DNA from: Vulcanimicrobiota bacterium
GTDB lineage: Bacteria; Vulcanimicrobiota; Vulcanimicrobiia; Vulcanimicrobiales; Vulcanimicrobiaceae
DNA: 64,000 bases
NCBI GenBank assembly: GCA_003168375.1
Contig: PMSI01000002.1
Span: 62,001 to 126,000, forward strand
Direction: 5' to 3'
The translations under genes were made by a program, and so were the position numbers. Of the stretch, positions 9,633 through 18,109 are shown in pieces. The number at the start of each line of letters is the position of its first letter. Position 1 is the first letter of the stretch. The notes below the pieces were generated by a model. The model did no database searches. It was not told the DNA's origin and worked only from the letters and a program-made list of their open reading frames with translations.

Positions 9633-10412
9633 TTACTGCGGGATGACGGCGAACGTGATGACCGACGTCGCCGCGCCCGAGGTCGCGGTGCCGTTGATGT
9701 TCATCTGGACGTCCTGCCCCACGTACTTGAAGGCGATGCCGCTCAGGCCGGTCGTGCCGGAGTAGAGCTGGTAGCCGCCCGCCGTGTAGACCGTCGATGT
9801 CGGGTTCGCCGTCACGTTGGTCGTGACGCCCGCCGGTGCGCCGGCGGCGCCGAAGCCCGTACCGCCCGTCACCGCGCCGAGCGCGCTGAGCAGCTGTCCG
9901 CCGACCGCGTTGACCGTCGGGCACGCCGCGCCGGTGTAGGCGCCGGGGTTACCCGCCGCGCCGGAGGCGGTCGGAAGAGCGTTGAGCGTGTTCGCCGCGC
10001 CGAGCGGGAAAACGCAAACCGCCGTGCCGGCAGGCGCGACGTCGAGGTATTCCATGATCTTCACGCCGCTCGCGTCGTTCGACTGGACGCCGACCGAGAT
10101 GGCGTTCTGGTAGTAGCAGCCGGTGTAGCCGGCGCCCGGAGGCGTCATGCCGCCGTACGTCAGCGTGGCGTTGACGCCTTCCGCGACGGCAGCCGAGCAG
10201 TTGCCCGCGGCCGACGCGAGGATCGAGCCGGCAACGGCGTTCTTGATCGAGCCGGTCACCGGGTCGTAATTGACCGCGATCGAGACGGCAGCCGTCGCAT
10301 TGACGGTGTACTTGAGCTGAGCAGATCCGTAGACCGTCGTGGCAGCCATGCTGGGCGCTGCCGTGGCGGTCGCGATCCCCAGCATGACGAGAGCAGCGAC
10401 TGCTCTTTTCAC
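9633..10412 (-). CDS. secreted pilin-like subunit
   Basis: Exported protein of 259 residues with a signal peptide ending PSMA. The mature chain begins TTVYGSAQLKYTVNATA, an alternating strand like the N-terminal donor strands of CS1/DUF4402-type pilins, and ends in SVITFAVIPQ. Cysteines near residues 72, 99, 133 and 165 could pair. It shares the GSAQL.Y start with the gene product at 3799-4479. An AAAGGA ribosome site precedes GTG 10412 by eight bases, stronger than for most cluster genes and consistent with a major subunit. It lies between the barrel gene (113-base gap) and the chaperone-like gene (63-base gap). Family assignment is tentative. Confidence 0.7.
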   Translation of the reverse strand: MKRAVAALVMLGIATATAAPSMAATTVYGSAQLKYTVNATAAVSIAVNYDPVTGSIKNAVAGSILASAAGNCSAAVAEGVNATLTYGGMTPPGAGYTGCYYQNAISVGVQSNDASGVKIMEYLDVAPAGTAVCVFPLGAANTLNALPTASGAAGNPGAYTGAACPTVNAVGGQLLSALGAVTGGTGFGAAGAPAGVTTNVTANPTSTVYTAGGYQLYSGTTGLSGIAFKYVGQDVQMNINGTATSGAATSVITFAVIPQ

Positions 10413-10525
10413 GTTCGAATCCTTTCGAGAGGGACGCAGAGGAGAAGGCGGAGACCGCCCCCTCCATTGTTAGTTCGAACGTCCTAGGACCAGACCTTAG
10501 CCGCTCGCTCTGCTGTTCGGGCGAC

Positions 10526-13500
10526 TTAACGCAGACTTAGCGAGTACGTCTGGCCTCGCTTGGTCACCAGGGTGGCCGAGTACGGCAGCCCTTTGCGCCA
10601 CAGCCGCATGTCGAACGTGTAGACGCGCCCGCTTGGTTTGGGGAGCAGAATTTTATAGCCGTCTTCGAAGATCAGGGCGTCGCCTTCCTCGATCGCCGCC
10701 AGCGCCTTGATCGTGACCTTGATCGTGTGCCCGGCCTCCGGGGTGCGCGGGCTGACCCGCATGGCGAACAGCGGGACGCTCGGGTCGACCGGGACCAGCG
10801 AGGTGGCGTCGGTGACGTCCTTGCGATGGGCGGTAACGGTCAGCGCGTAGTCGCCCTTGGCCAGTGCCGGGACCAGGATCGCGCCGGTCCAGATGCCGAG
10901 CCGCGGGTCGAGCCGCAGCGGGAAGCCGCCGAAGACGTCGCTCTCGACGAACATCTCCTTTACATCCTTCGCTGCGGTCCGGGCCGTCACGCGGAGCATC
11001 CCGCCGGGTGGGACGGCCGACGGATCGGTGGTCAGCTGGATCGGCTGGCGCCGCCCGTCGCTGAAAGTGTAGACGACTTGCTTCGCGCCCGCGCCGAGCT
11101 TGAACAGCACGCCGGAGAGCGTCGCGCCGCCTTCGAGCGCGAGCGCGCCTTCAGGGCCCGAGAGGACGCTCAGGCCGTCGGGGAGCGTGTCGCCATCGAC
11201 CGAGAGCGTGTACTTGCCGGGCGGCAAGTTGTCGAGCAAGAACGCGCCGTCGTCGTCGGTGATCACCGCGTGTTCGCCCGGCTCGGCGACGACGTACACG
11301 TTCTTGAGGCCGGCGAGCTGTCCGAATCCGCCGTCCGCGGCCGCGACGACGTTCCCGGCGATCGAGCCGAGCGGGGTCGCGACGAAGTTCAGCGGCGTCG
11401 ACGTCCCCGCCGTGACGGTCACCGTCTTCTTGCGGTCGGTCACGAAGGCGACCGTCGACGGCAACGTAGCCTCGACGATCTCGACGGTATGCGCACCCGG
11501 GGTGAGCCGGCCGATCGCGTAGTGCCCGTCGGGCGTCGTCGTGACGGCTTGAATGCCGTCGACCGCGATTCCGACGGCTCCCAGAGCGCGCTTCTTGCCG
11601 TTCGCGTCGGCGGCGACGACCGTACCCTGGACTCCGGCGAAGTTGCCGATCATGAACTGGACCGTCGCGGTCTGCCCGCCCAGGACTTGGATCGACTGGT
11701 ACTCGCGGTCGGCGATCAGACCGGGCTGGATCGTAGCGTCATCGATGCGAATCGTGTGCGTGCCCTGCGTTACGAAGCGGAACTCGAACTCGCCGCTCGC
11801 GTCGGTGCGCTGAGTGATGCGGCCGTCGAGGATGATCAGCGCGTTGTTGTAGCCGCGCACCGAGGGCGCGTTGTACGCGAACGGGGTCGGCGAGACCGAA
11901 TAGGTGACGATCCCCCGGATGACCGCGGGGAGGTTCGGGTTCGAGCGGCCGGTCGCGGCCCGAGGCTGGCCGAACCCGAACGGTCCGACGATCGAGGCTT
12001 GAACCGAGCTGCCGCCCCCGGCGCCGATCCCGGTCTGCCTGAAGACGCTGGCATTGACCTGGAGCGCGACGACGTTCGAGAGCCGGCGCACGAGCGAGAG
12101 CGTCGTGTCGAAGAGTTTGGAGGTGACGCCGTTGTTCGAGGAACTCTGAATCGTCTCGGAGATCTGCGCTTCGAGCTTGCGACCGACCGAGCGGCGATAC
12201 GAGAGCGACTGCGCGAGACCGTCGCCCGCGCTTCCGGTGCCGCCGCTGGAATTGCCGCGCGAAAACTGGTAGGCTGCGACGCCGCCCAGCATCGGGCGGC
12301 TCACGCCCAGCGCCAACTGCCGCTGCGCCGCCGCGCCCTGCGACCCGCCGACCGACGACGCCTGGAACGTCTCGAAGAGCGAGAACTTGCGGATCGATTC
12401 GCTGAACGTTACCGCCGCGGTGCGCTGCAGTGATGCGCCGGTGGCCGAGTGGATCCCGTCGAGGCCGGCGACGTACTGAAAGCCGATCCCACCCCAGCTG
12501 CGTCCGCCGTTGACCGTGAGGCGGTTGTCGTGTTGAACGTCGCCGTCGAGCCGCGTGTCGCTGTGGCCGAGGTCGAGGTCGAGGTCGCCGAAACGCTCGG
12601 AGTGCTTGCGGATGGTGAGGTCGCCGCTGAGGCCCCCTTCGATCGTTCCGGTCAACGTCTGAAAGCCGTTCGGGTCGTAGCGGACCCCGAGCGTCGCGAA
12701 CGTCGACTTCCCTTGCAGATCGGCATGAAACGCGGCCGCGAGGTTTGCGCCATCCGCCACGCCGGTGACGCCGTGATTCGACGAGACCGCGACCTCGGTG
12801 TCGGTCGAGAGCTTCGCGCCGTAGCGCCGGAAGCCGATGTCGGTGATCGACTGACGGCCGCCGTTCTGCTCCGCGGCGCCGAGGTACTGGCCGACCGACA
12901 GGAAGCCGCCCAGCGCGTTCCAGTTGCGGCGCACGCCGTAGATGCGGAACGCCTCTCCGTCCGCCTGCTGCGCGCTCGACACGATGTACGAGATGTCGCC
13001 GTTGCGCACCGGGACGGCCAGGCTGATCCCCCTCGCGAAGCCGCCGATCTGCAGCTGGCTGTCGCTGGGCCCGGTGACCTGCCCGTAGGTGAGCCCGTAT
13101 TTCGGCGTGCGATACGCGACGATCAGCGAGCCGGCCGAGCTCCCTCCCGCCCCGTACCCGAAGGCGTTCGAGAGTGACAGCGCACTTTGCTCGGTCCGGC
13201 GCTCGGCGACCAACGACAGCGCGGTCGCGTAGTTGTCGGCCGCCGCGCTCAAGCCGTTGCGGCTCGACCGGTTCAGGCCCAGCTGGTAGGTTCCGTCGCC
13301 CTTGAGGACGATCGGGCCTTCGCCCAGCCACTTCCGCCGCTTGGGATCGGGGACCGGTGAGCCGGAGGGAGCGGGCGCCGGGGCGTCGATCGCGATGCGC
13401 GGCGCGGCGAACGGCAAGTGAAGCCGGACGGCGAGGAGCGGAGCCGCACGGAGCGCCGTATCCGACGCAAGGCAGAAGGCCGACGCGGTCAGACATGCGG

Positions 13501-13540
13501 CGCCCGCCGCCGCAGTCAGGCGGCGCAGACGAGGACGCAC
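10526..13540 (-). CDS. outer-membrane beta-barrel with carboxypeptidase-regulatory-like repeats, usher-like
   Basis: 1004 residues. An N-terminal hydrophobic stretch (about 8-33) is followed by a Pro-rich linker and a region from about 70 to 510 of short amphipathic strands separated by Gly/Asn/Ser turns, as in outer-membrane barrels. From about 540 come three transthyretin/CarboxypepD_reg-like modules, marked by RTDASGEFEFRFV, VTTTPDGHYAIGRLTPGAHTV and ITDDDGAFLLDNLPPGKYTL, and then an Ig-like C terminus from about 850. A barrel with C-terminal beta-sandwich modules, first in a cluster with a chaperone-like protein and subunits, recalls fimbrial ushers, but I see no clear usher signature. 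The GTG start lacks a good ribosome site. Confidence 0.75.
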   Translation of the reverse strand: MRPRLRRLTAAAGAACLTASAFCLASDTALRAAPLLAVRLHLPFAAPRIAIDAPAPAPSGSPVPDPKRRKWLGEGPIVLKGDGTYQLGLNRSSRNGLSAAADNYATALSLVAERRTEQSALSLSNAFGYGAGGSSAGSLIVAYRTPKYGLTYGQVTGPSDSQLQIGGFARGISLAVPVRNGDISYIVSSAQQADGEAFRIYGVRRNWNALGGFLSVGQYLGAAEQNGGRQSITDIGFRRYGAKLSTDTEVAVSSNHGVTGVADGANLAAAFHADLQGKSTFATLGVRYDPNGFQTLTGTIEGGLSGDLTIRKHSERFGDLDLDLGHSDTRLDGDVQHDNRLTVNGGRSWGGIGFQYVAGLDGIHSATGASLQRTAAVTFSESIRKFSLFETFQASSVGGSQGAAAQRQLALGVSRPMLGGVAAYQFSRGNSSGGTGSAGDGLAQSLSYRRSVGRKLEAQISETIQSSSNNGVTSKLFDTTLSLVRRLSNVVALQVNASVFRQTGIGAGGGSSVQASIVGPFGFGQPRAATGRSNPNLPAVIRGIVTYSVSPTPFAYNAPSVRGYNNALIILDGRITQRTDASGEFEFRFVTQGTHTIRIDDATIQPGLIADREYQSIQVLGGQTATVQFMIGNFAGVQGTVVAADANGKKRALGAVGIAVDGIQAVTTTPDGHYAIGRLTPGAHTVEIVEATLPSTVAFVTDRKKTVTVTAGTSTPLNFVATPLGSIAGNVVAAADGGFGQLAGLKNVYVVAEPGEHAVITDDDGAFLLDNLPPGKYTLSVDGDTLPDGLSVLSGPEGALALEGGATLSGVLFKLGAGAKQVVYTFSDGRRQPIQLTTDPSAVPPGGMLRVTARTAAKDVKEMFVESDVFGGFPLRLDPRLGIWTGAILVPALAKGDYALTVTAHRKDVTDATSLVPVDPSVPLFAMRVSPRTPEAGHTIKVTIKALAAIEEGDALIFEDGYKILLPKPSGRVYTFDMRLWRKGLPYSATLVTKRGQTYSLSLR

Positions 13541-13613
13541 ACCCGTACCATCGGTCGCCGTGGGCGGCGCCTGTAGCCGCTCCGTTCAAGCTTCCGTCAA
13601 AGCGCATTTTCAC

Positions 13614-13640
13614 TAAGGCCGGCCCATCGGGTGCCGATAG
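13614..13640 (+). promoter_or_regulatory. sigma-28 (FliA-type) promoter of the flagellin gene
   Basis: TAAG at 13614-13617, a 15-base spacer and GCCGATAG at 13633-13640 match the flagellar sigma-28 consensus TAAA-N15-GCCGATAA at all but two positions. The element sits 73 bases before the flagellin ATG and in its orientation. A flagellar sigma factor elsewhere in the genome is therefore expected. Confidence 0.85.
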
Positions 13641-13713
13641 GAAACTAAGGGGACTACGGACCCCCTCGCCCAGGGACGGGCAGCTTCCACGGAGGGAAGA
13701 TCGCAGCACCAGC

Positions 13714-14964
13714 ATGGACGTTCGAGGTCTGAGTGATCTCGCGCTGAGCGCGGGATTGAAGACGCAGAACAACTTGGCGAGCGACACCAGTCGTCTCGCT
13801 TCCGGTTTGCGCGTCAACACGGCTGCCGACGATCCGAGCGGGCTCGCGATCGCGGAGAGTCTTGCCTCGCGCGTCGCCGGCCTCGACCAGGGCGTCCACG
13901 AACTCCAGAACGCCAGCAACGCGCTCACGGTCGCCGAAGGCGCGATGAGCACGATCAGTCAGATCCTGCAGCGCATGCGCACGCTGGTGGTCGAGGGCCG
14001 CAGCGATCTCATCAGCACCTCCGACCGCAACGACCTGCAGTCCGAGCTGAGCCAGCTGCGGCTCGAGATCGACCGCATCGCGCAGAACACGTCGTTCAAC
14101 GGGCGCGCGCTCCTCGACGGCAGCGCATCGAGTCAGCTCCCGCTCTCGTCACGCCAGCTGATGATCAACCCGAGCCTGGCCGGCGGCGGCACGCTGATCG
14201 ACACGATCATCGACCCGCTCTCGCCGTACATCCCCGCCAACGCGCCGCAGTTCGCGAACCTGTTGACCGTCGACTCGTACGATCCGGTCTCGAACACGAT
14301 CGGGATCACCGTTACGATCGGCAGCCAGGAGACCTCGTTCGGGTCGGACCAAATCGTCCCGCTCGCGGTTCCCAACGGTTCTGACACACCGGTCGGTCTG
14401 ACGCCGCCGGCGCCGGGCGCGCCGACGTTTCTGCAGAACTCGCAGAACGGCGGCGGACCGCAGGTGCTCGCCTTCAACATGGGGGTCCTGACGCCGGGCG
14501 ACGTCGGCAAGAGCGCGCTGATCGTCTCGCTGCCGGCGCAGTTCAAGGCGCCCGGCGCGGCGCTGCAAGTGAACAGCGGGGACGCCGAAGGCGCCGTCAC
14601 CTCGGTCGACATCGCCGCGATGAGCACGGTCAACCTCGGTGTCAACGAGGTGATCCTCGGCAACGACCTGCAGAACCAGGCCGCCGAGTACCGCATCGAC
14701 TATGCGCTGACGACGGTCGGCGGCGCGCGCGCCACGATCGGCGCGCAGACGGTCGCGCTCCAGGACGCGGCGAACGCCGGGAACACGACCAGCGTCAACA
14801 CACAGGCCGCAGAGAGCGCGATCCGCGATCTGAACGTCGGCTCCGCAGTCACCACCTTCACCCGCGACCAGCTCCAAAACCAGTTCCAGCAGCGCCTCGT
14901 CGCCGACGCGAACAAGCTCTCGCACATCTACGCGACCCTCGTCGCCGACGCGATCGTCCGCTAG
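13714..14964 (+). CDS. fliC: flagellin
   Basis: Filament protein of 416 residues. The N-terminal D0/D1 coiled region (about 1-135) has the family features: a hydrophobic-heptad start, SRLASGLRVNTAADDPSGLAI, and RDLQ/RLEIDRIAQNTSFNGRALLDG. The matching C-terminal helix is about 370-416 (AESAIRDLNVGSAVTTFTRDQL). The middle (about 150-350) is a variable surface-exposed region unlike enteric D2/D3. GGAGGGAAG lies upstream of the ATG, although the spacing is rather long. No other flagellar gene is in the window, so this is a solitary flagellin gene. A 6-bp hairpin at 14980-14995 follows the stop but lacks a T-tract, so termination there is doubtful. Confidence 0.95.
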   Translation: MDVRGLSDLALSAGLKTQNNLASDTSRLASGLRVNTAADDPSGLAIAESLASRVAGLDQGVHELQNASNALTVAEGAMSTISQILQRMRTLVVEGRSDLISTSDRNDLQSELSQLRLEIDRIAQNTSFNGRALLDGSASSQLPLSSRQLMINPSLAGGGTLIDTIIDPLSPYIPANAPQFANLLTVDSYDPVSNTIGITVTIGSQETSFGSDQIVPLAVPNGSDTPVGLTPPAPGAPTFLQNSQNGGGPQVLAFNMGVLTPGDVGKSALIVSLPAQFKAPGAALQVNSGDAEGAVTSVDIAAMSTVNLGVNEVILGNDLQNQAAEYRIDYALTTVGGARATIGAQTVALQDAANAGNTTSVNTQAAESAIRDLNVGSAVTTFTRDQLQNQFQQRLVADANKLSHIYATLVADAIVR

Positions 14965-15053
14965 AGAGCGAAAACCTATCCGTTCGGGTGAACGGCCGCG
15001 CCGTCGCACGCCGAAGAGTCCCATGACGACCCCGCTGGAAATGGAGGCTCGGC

Positions 15054-15998
15054 ATGATTCACGGACGCATGGTCGCGCTCGCGGTTGCGGCGCTCCTGGC
15101 GACGGGCTGCGCATCGGGCAGCACCGTCCCTCCGCCCACCCCGCAGCAGCAGGCGCAGTCCGCCGCGCAGTATCCGACGGAATCGTCGGCCGCGCGCTTC
15201 ATCCTCGCCAACGTCGGCCGGAGCGGCGCGACGGTCCGGGCTCCGCAAGGCCGGGGAGGGGGCGATGACGACGACGGGGACCGCAGCGAGCTCCAGTTGC
15301 CCACGCTACAGCCGTGCGGCATGGGAACGTTCGCGACCGACTGCAGCGTGTGGATATTCGCGAGTGGGCATTCGACGCGCGCCGCGGCTCGCTCGACGCA
15401 GTCGCTCGCCGGCGCGAGCCCGCCGGCGCTGAATTTCTGCCGTGACGGGGGTGCGTTTCCCGCCGACCTCGGCCCGCCCGCGACGCCCTCGCAGCTCCTG
15501 TTCGCAACCTATACGTTCGGGCTGAACTACGCCGGAACCAAATCCACGCCGATCGTCACGTTCGTGACACGCTCGGGGAACGTCACCCTGCAAGGGACGT
15601 TCACCGGGAACTCCACCTCGGCGCCGTCGATCATGCTGACGCCGGTGCTGACCACCGGCGCCTCACGCGGCTGGCTGGTCTTCTTCACCTGGAGCTGGCC
15701 GGCGGATATCCTGCTGGTCCCGTACGAGATCAACGAGATTCAACTGGCCGCGAGCTCGTCGCCGCTGGTGATCCCGGCCGGGGGATCGGCGACGCTCGGC
15801 GCGTTCGACTGCCTCGGCCGGAAGATCGCGGCACGCACGTCCGGGTCGGGCTTCGGCTTCAACCGCAACCTGAGCGGCGAAGCGGTGACCTCGCCGGCAA
15901 ACGAGCTGAACGTGCCGGTCTTCGCCGGCGCGCACCCGAGCGGCTTCATCAACCTCACCGACGATCAGGGAGCCCAGGTCGCCGTTCCGGTTCGCTGA
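15054..15998 (+). CDS. putative lipoprotein (314 aa)
   Basis: Unrecognised lipoprotein. The N terminus has a hydrophobic segment ending in a lipobox, LLATGC, with Cys19 as lipidation site. A short Pro/Gln linker and an acidic patch near residues 70-76 (DDDDGD) follow. The mature part is Ser/Thr-rich and probably beta-structured, with segments such as PIVTFVTRSGNVTLQGTF suggesting an Ig-like fold. GGAGG precedes the ATG by six bases. The gene follows the flagellin by 89 bases and converges with a second lipoprotein gene six bases away. The function is unknown. Confidence 0.75.
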   Translation: MIHGRMVALAVAALLATGCASGSTVPPPTPQQQAQSAAQYPTESSAARFILANVGRSGATVRAPQGRGGGDDDDGDRSELQLPTLQPCGMGTFATDCSVWIFASGHSTRAAARSTQSLAGASPPALNFCRDGGAFPADLGPPATPSQLLFATYTFGLNYAGTKSTPIVTFVTRSGNVTLQGTFTGNSTSAPSIMLTPVLTTGASRGWLVFFTWSWPADILLVPYEINEIQLAASSSPLVIPAGGSATLGAFDCLGRKIAARTSGSGFGFNRNLSGEAVTSPANELNVPVFAGAHPSGFINLTDDQGAQVAVPVR

Positions 15999-16004
15999 GC
16001 GAGG

Positions 16005-16472
16005 CTACGGCCGGATCGGCGCCTCTCGCTGCACCGGCGGAGGGATCGGCGCGACGATGCTGTTCTGCTGCGGATCGTAGTGCTCGCCGGTCTTCGAGTT
16101 GAGGATTTTGAAGACGACGTACTCATGCGGCTTGCCGGGGTGCCGGCCGTCGCGCCCGAGACCTTCACCGTCATAGACCACGAGGCGCACCTTCCCGTCG
16201 TCGCCGGCGGCGAGCGCGTAGCGCAGCCGGGCGCGGACCGCTGGCTGCTCCTTCGCCACGGCGGCGTCGAGCGCGCGCCGCTGCGCCGCGTCGAGCGGGA
16301 TCGCACCCGGCGAACCGGCCCGCGCAACCGGAGCGTTGGCTGGACCGCTCGCGAGCCCGACGGCCGGCACCGCCGACGGGGACGCCTCGACAACCGCGAT
16401 CGACGCTTTCGGGCCGGAACAGGCATACAGCAACGCCGCGGCGGCAACGCTCGCCGCGAGTCGGATCCGCAT
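16005..16472 (-). CDS. putative lipoprotein (155 aa)
   Basis: Small exported protein with a typical lipoprotein signal: basic MRIRLAASV, a hydrophobic core and LLYAC with Cys18 as lipidation site. The mature region is Ala/Pro-rich to about residue 65, then has a charged domain with DDGKVRLVVYDGEGLG and HEYVVFKILNSKTGEHYDPQ, which suggests a small beta-rich fold. ATG 16472 is chosen over a longer frame to 16553 because that frame would add a non-signal extension running over the start of the adjacent riboswitch. AAGGGG lies upstream. No family is recognised. Confidence 0.7.
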   Translation of the reverse strand: MRIRLAASVAAAALLYACSGPKASIAVVEASPSAVPAVGLASGPANAPVARAGSPGAIPLDAAQRRALDAAVAKEQPAVRARLRYALAAGDDGKVRLVVYDGEGLGRDGRHPGKPHEYVVFKILNSKTGEHYDPQQNSIVAPIPPPVQREAPIRP

Positions 16473-16524
16473 ACGCCGCCCCTTCGACGTGCTCAGGGTT
16501 GACGCCCGGCGTACACTTGAAGGT

Positions 16525-16690
16525 GGATTCCTCGTTAGGTGAGGCGTCCACACGCAGATACGCCGCTGCCCGGAAAGGTCGAGAGACCCCGACGTGGTTG
16601 ACCAGGCTCCGCCGAATCAAGGCGGCGCTCAACGCGGCTCCCCTCCCGGAGGGAATGGTGTGTGGTGCTGAAGCTCGACGTAGAGGACGG
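16525..16690 (+). promoter_or_regulatory. M-box (ykoK leader) magnesium riboswitch
   Basis: The leader reproduces the conserved M-box segments in order: CTCGTTAGGTGAGGC at 16531-16545, CGCTGCCCGGAAAGGTCGAG with the following AGACCCCGACGTGGTTGACC, a hairpin around AATCAAGGCGG, and the closing GGTGCTGAAGCTCGACG near 16664-16680. This class folds around Mg2+ and lowers expression of Mg uptake genes when magnesium is plentiful. It lies 100 bases ahead of the MgtE-like/NRAMP pair with an intrinsic terminator in between, the standard off-switch layout. TTGACG at 16499-16504 could be the -35 element, but I see no convincing -10. Confidence 0.9.
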
Positions 16691-16735
16691 AACTTCCGCA
16701 CTTCGGTGTTGGAGAAACGCCATCGCGCCGAGCGG

Positions 16736-16772
16736 CCGGACGGGGAGACAGCCCGGACCGGTCTTTCTTTTT
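16736..16772 (+). terminator. riboswitch-controlled intrinsic terminator
   Basis: CCGG(AC)GGG at 16736-16744 pairs with CCC(GGA)CCGG at 16752-16761 and is followed by the T-rich run TCTTTCTTTTT at 16762-16772. It lies between the M-box and the ribosome site GGAGGTGA of the next gene, so it is probably the expression platform. The stem has an internal mismatch, which would help switching with an antiterminator. Confidence 0.75.
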
Positions 16773-16793
16773 GGGAGAGGAGGTGAGGACGCG

Positions 16794-18098
16794 ATGGCGA
16801 CCACGACATTCCACGACGGCTTCGTCTCCGAGCTGATCGGCAAGCCGGTCATGGTCGAACGTGACGGCAAGCGCGCGACGGTCGGCAAGATCGCCGACTT
16901 CGTCGTCGAGCACCCCGAGGACACGTTCCCGCAGATCGACGCGATCATCGTGAAGACACGCTACGGCGAGCTCGCTGCACCGATCGCCGAAGTGGCTTCG
17001 CTCGACACCGGCGGCGTCGTCCTCACCACCCCTCCGAAGATCGTGCGCCCCCCCGACGACGAAGCGCTGTACCTGGTCGAGGACCTCTTCGACAAGCAGA
17101 TCGTCGACGTCGACGGCCGCAAGGTCGTACGCATCAACGACATCGAGGTCGCCCGCACCGGCGGCGCGCTGCGCGTCGTCGCGGCCGACATCGGCGTCGG
17201 CGGGCTGCTGCGCCGGCTCGGCGCCGCGAAGCTCGCCCCCGGTCTGGTCGACCGCATCCCGCGCTCGCTGATCGCGTGGGACAACGTCGCGCCGCTGCAC
17301 GATCTCAGCCCGACGCAGATCCGGCTCTCGGTGAGCGAGCACCGCCTCTCGCGGCTCCACCCCTCCGAGCTGGCCGACATCATCAGCGAACTCTCCTCGC
17401 AGGACGCGGCCCGCGTGGTGGGCTCGCTCGACGACGAACGTGCGGCCGACGCGCTGGAGCACCTCGACGCCGACGTGCAGCGCTCGATCATCGACGACCT
17501 CGGCACCGAGCGCGCCGCCGACATCATCGAGGAGATGGATTCCGACGACGCCGCCGACCTGCTCGGCGACCTGCCGGAAGAGCGTCAGGAAGAGCTGTTG
17601 CGCGAGATGGACGCCGAGACCGCGGACGATCTGCGCGAGCTGGTCGCCTACGACGAGGACACGGCCGGCGGCTTGATGACGACTGATTATTTCTGGATCT
17701 ATCCGCACCGTACCGTGACCGCCACGATCGCGAAGATCCGCCAGATCGCGCCCGAGACCGAGTTCATCTACTACCTCTACGTCACCGACCAGTCGGAGAA
17801 GCTGCTGGGCGTCCTCTCGCTGCGGACGCTGCTGCTCTCGGCGGCCGGCGCGACGATCCACAGCATCATGGATCCCGACTTGATCACGGTGCGGCCGGAC
17901 ACGTCGGCGGAAGACGTCACCGCGACGATCGCGCGTTACGACTTGCTCGCGTGCCCGGTCACCGACGAAGGCGGGAAGATGCTGGGGATCGTGACCGTCG
18001 ACGACGCGATCGACGCCATCATCCCCGAGCGGCTCAAGAAACAGCTGCCGCGTTTCACCAAACGCGCGCAGCGGCGGCGCGCCGAAGCGGCGAGCTGA
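16794..18098 (+). CDS. MgtE-like cytoplasmic Mg-sensing protein (PRC-barrel, MgtE-N, CBS pair; no membrane domain)
   Basis: 434 residues with no membrane segment. Residues 1-150 resemble two PRC-barrel modules (LIGKPVMVERDGKRATVGKI; KQIVDVDGRKVVRINDI). Residues about 185-310 form the acidic superhelical MgtE N domain (LHPSELADIISELSSQDAARV, AADIIEEMDSDDAADLLGDL). About 310-425 is a pair of CBS domains starting at TAGGLMTTDYFWI. MgtE channels carry this cytoplasmic half ahead of a pore; here the pore is absent. With an upstream M-box and an NRAMP-type transporter 11 bases downstream, it is probably the Mg-sensing regulatory partner of that transporter. GGAGGTGA eight bases before ATG 16794 fixes the start. 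Confidence 0.88.
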   Translation: MATTTFHDGFVSELIGKPVMVERDGKRATVGKIADFVVEHPEDTFPQIDAIIVKTRYGELAAPIAEVASLDTGGVVLTTPPKIVRPPDDEALYLVEDLFDKQIVDVDGRKVVRINDIEVARTGGALRVVAADIGVGGLLRRLGAAKLAPGLVDRIPRSLIAWDNVAPLHDLSPTQIRLSVSEHRLSRLHPSELADIISELSSQDAARVVGSLDDERAADALEHLDADVQRSIIDDLGTERAADIIEEMDSDDAADLLGDLPEERQEELLREMDAETADDLRELVAYDEDTAGGLMTTDYFWIYPHRTVTATIAKIRQIAPETEFIYYLYVTDQSEKLLGVLSLRTLLLSAAGATIHSIMDPDLITVRPDTSAEDVTATIARYDLLACPVTDEGGKMLGIVTVDDAIDAIIPERLKKQLPRFTKRAQRRRAEAAS

Positions 18099-18109
18099 GC
18101 ACCTAGCAC

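Noticed and set aside
14980-14995. Hairpin after flagellin as a terminator
   Set aside because: Six-bp stem without a following T-tract; too weak to call.
16499-16786. Possible small gene or longer N terminus before the MgtE-like gene
   Set aside because: The region is the M-box riboswitch and its terminator; the strong GGAGGTGA site fits ATG 16794.
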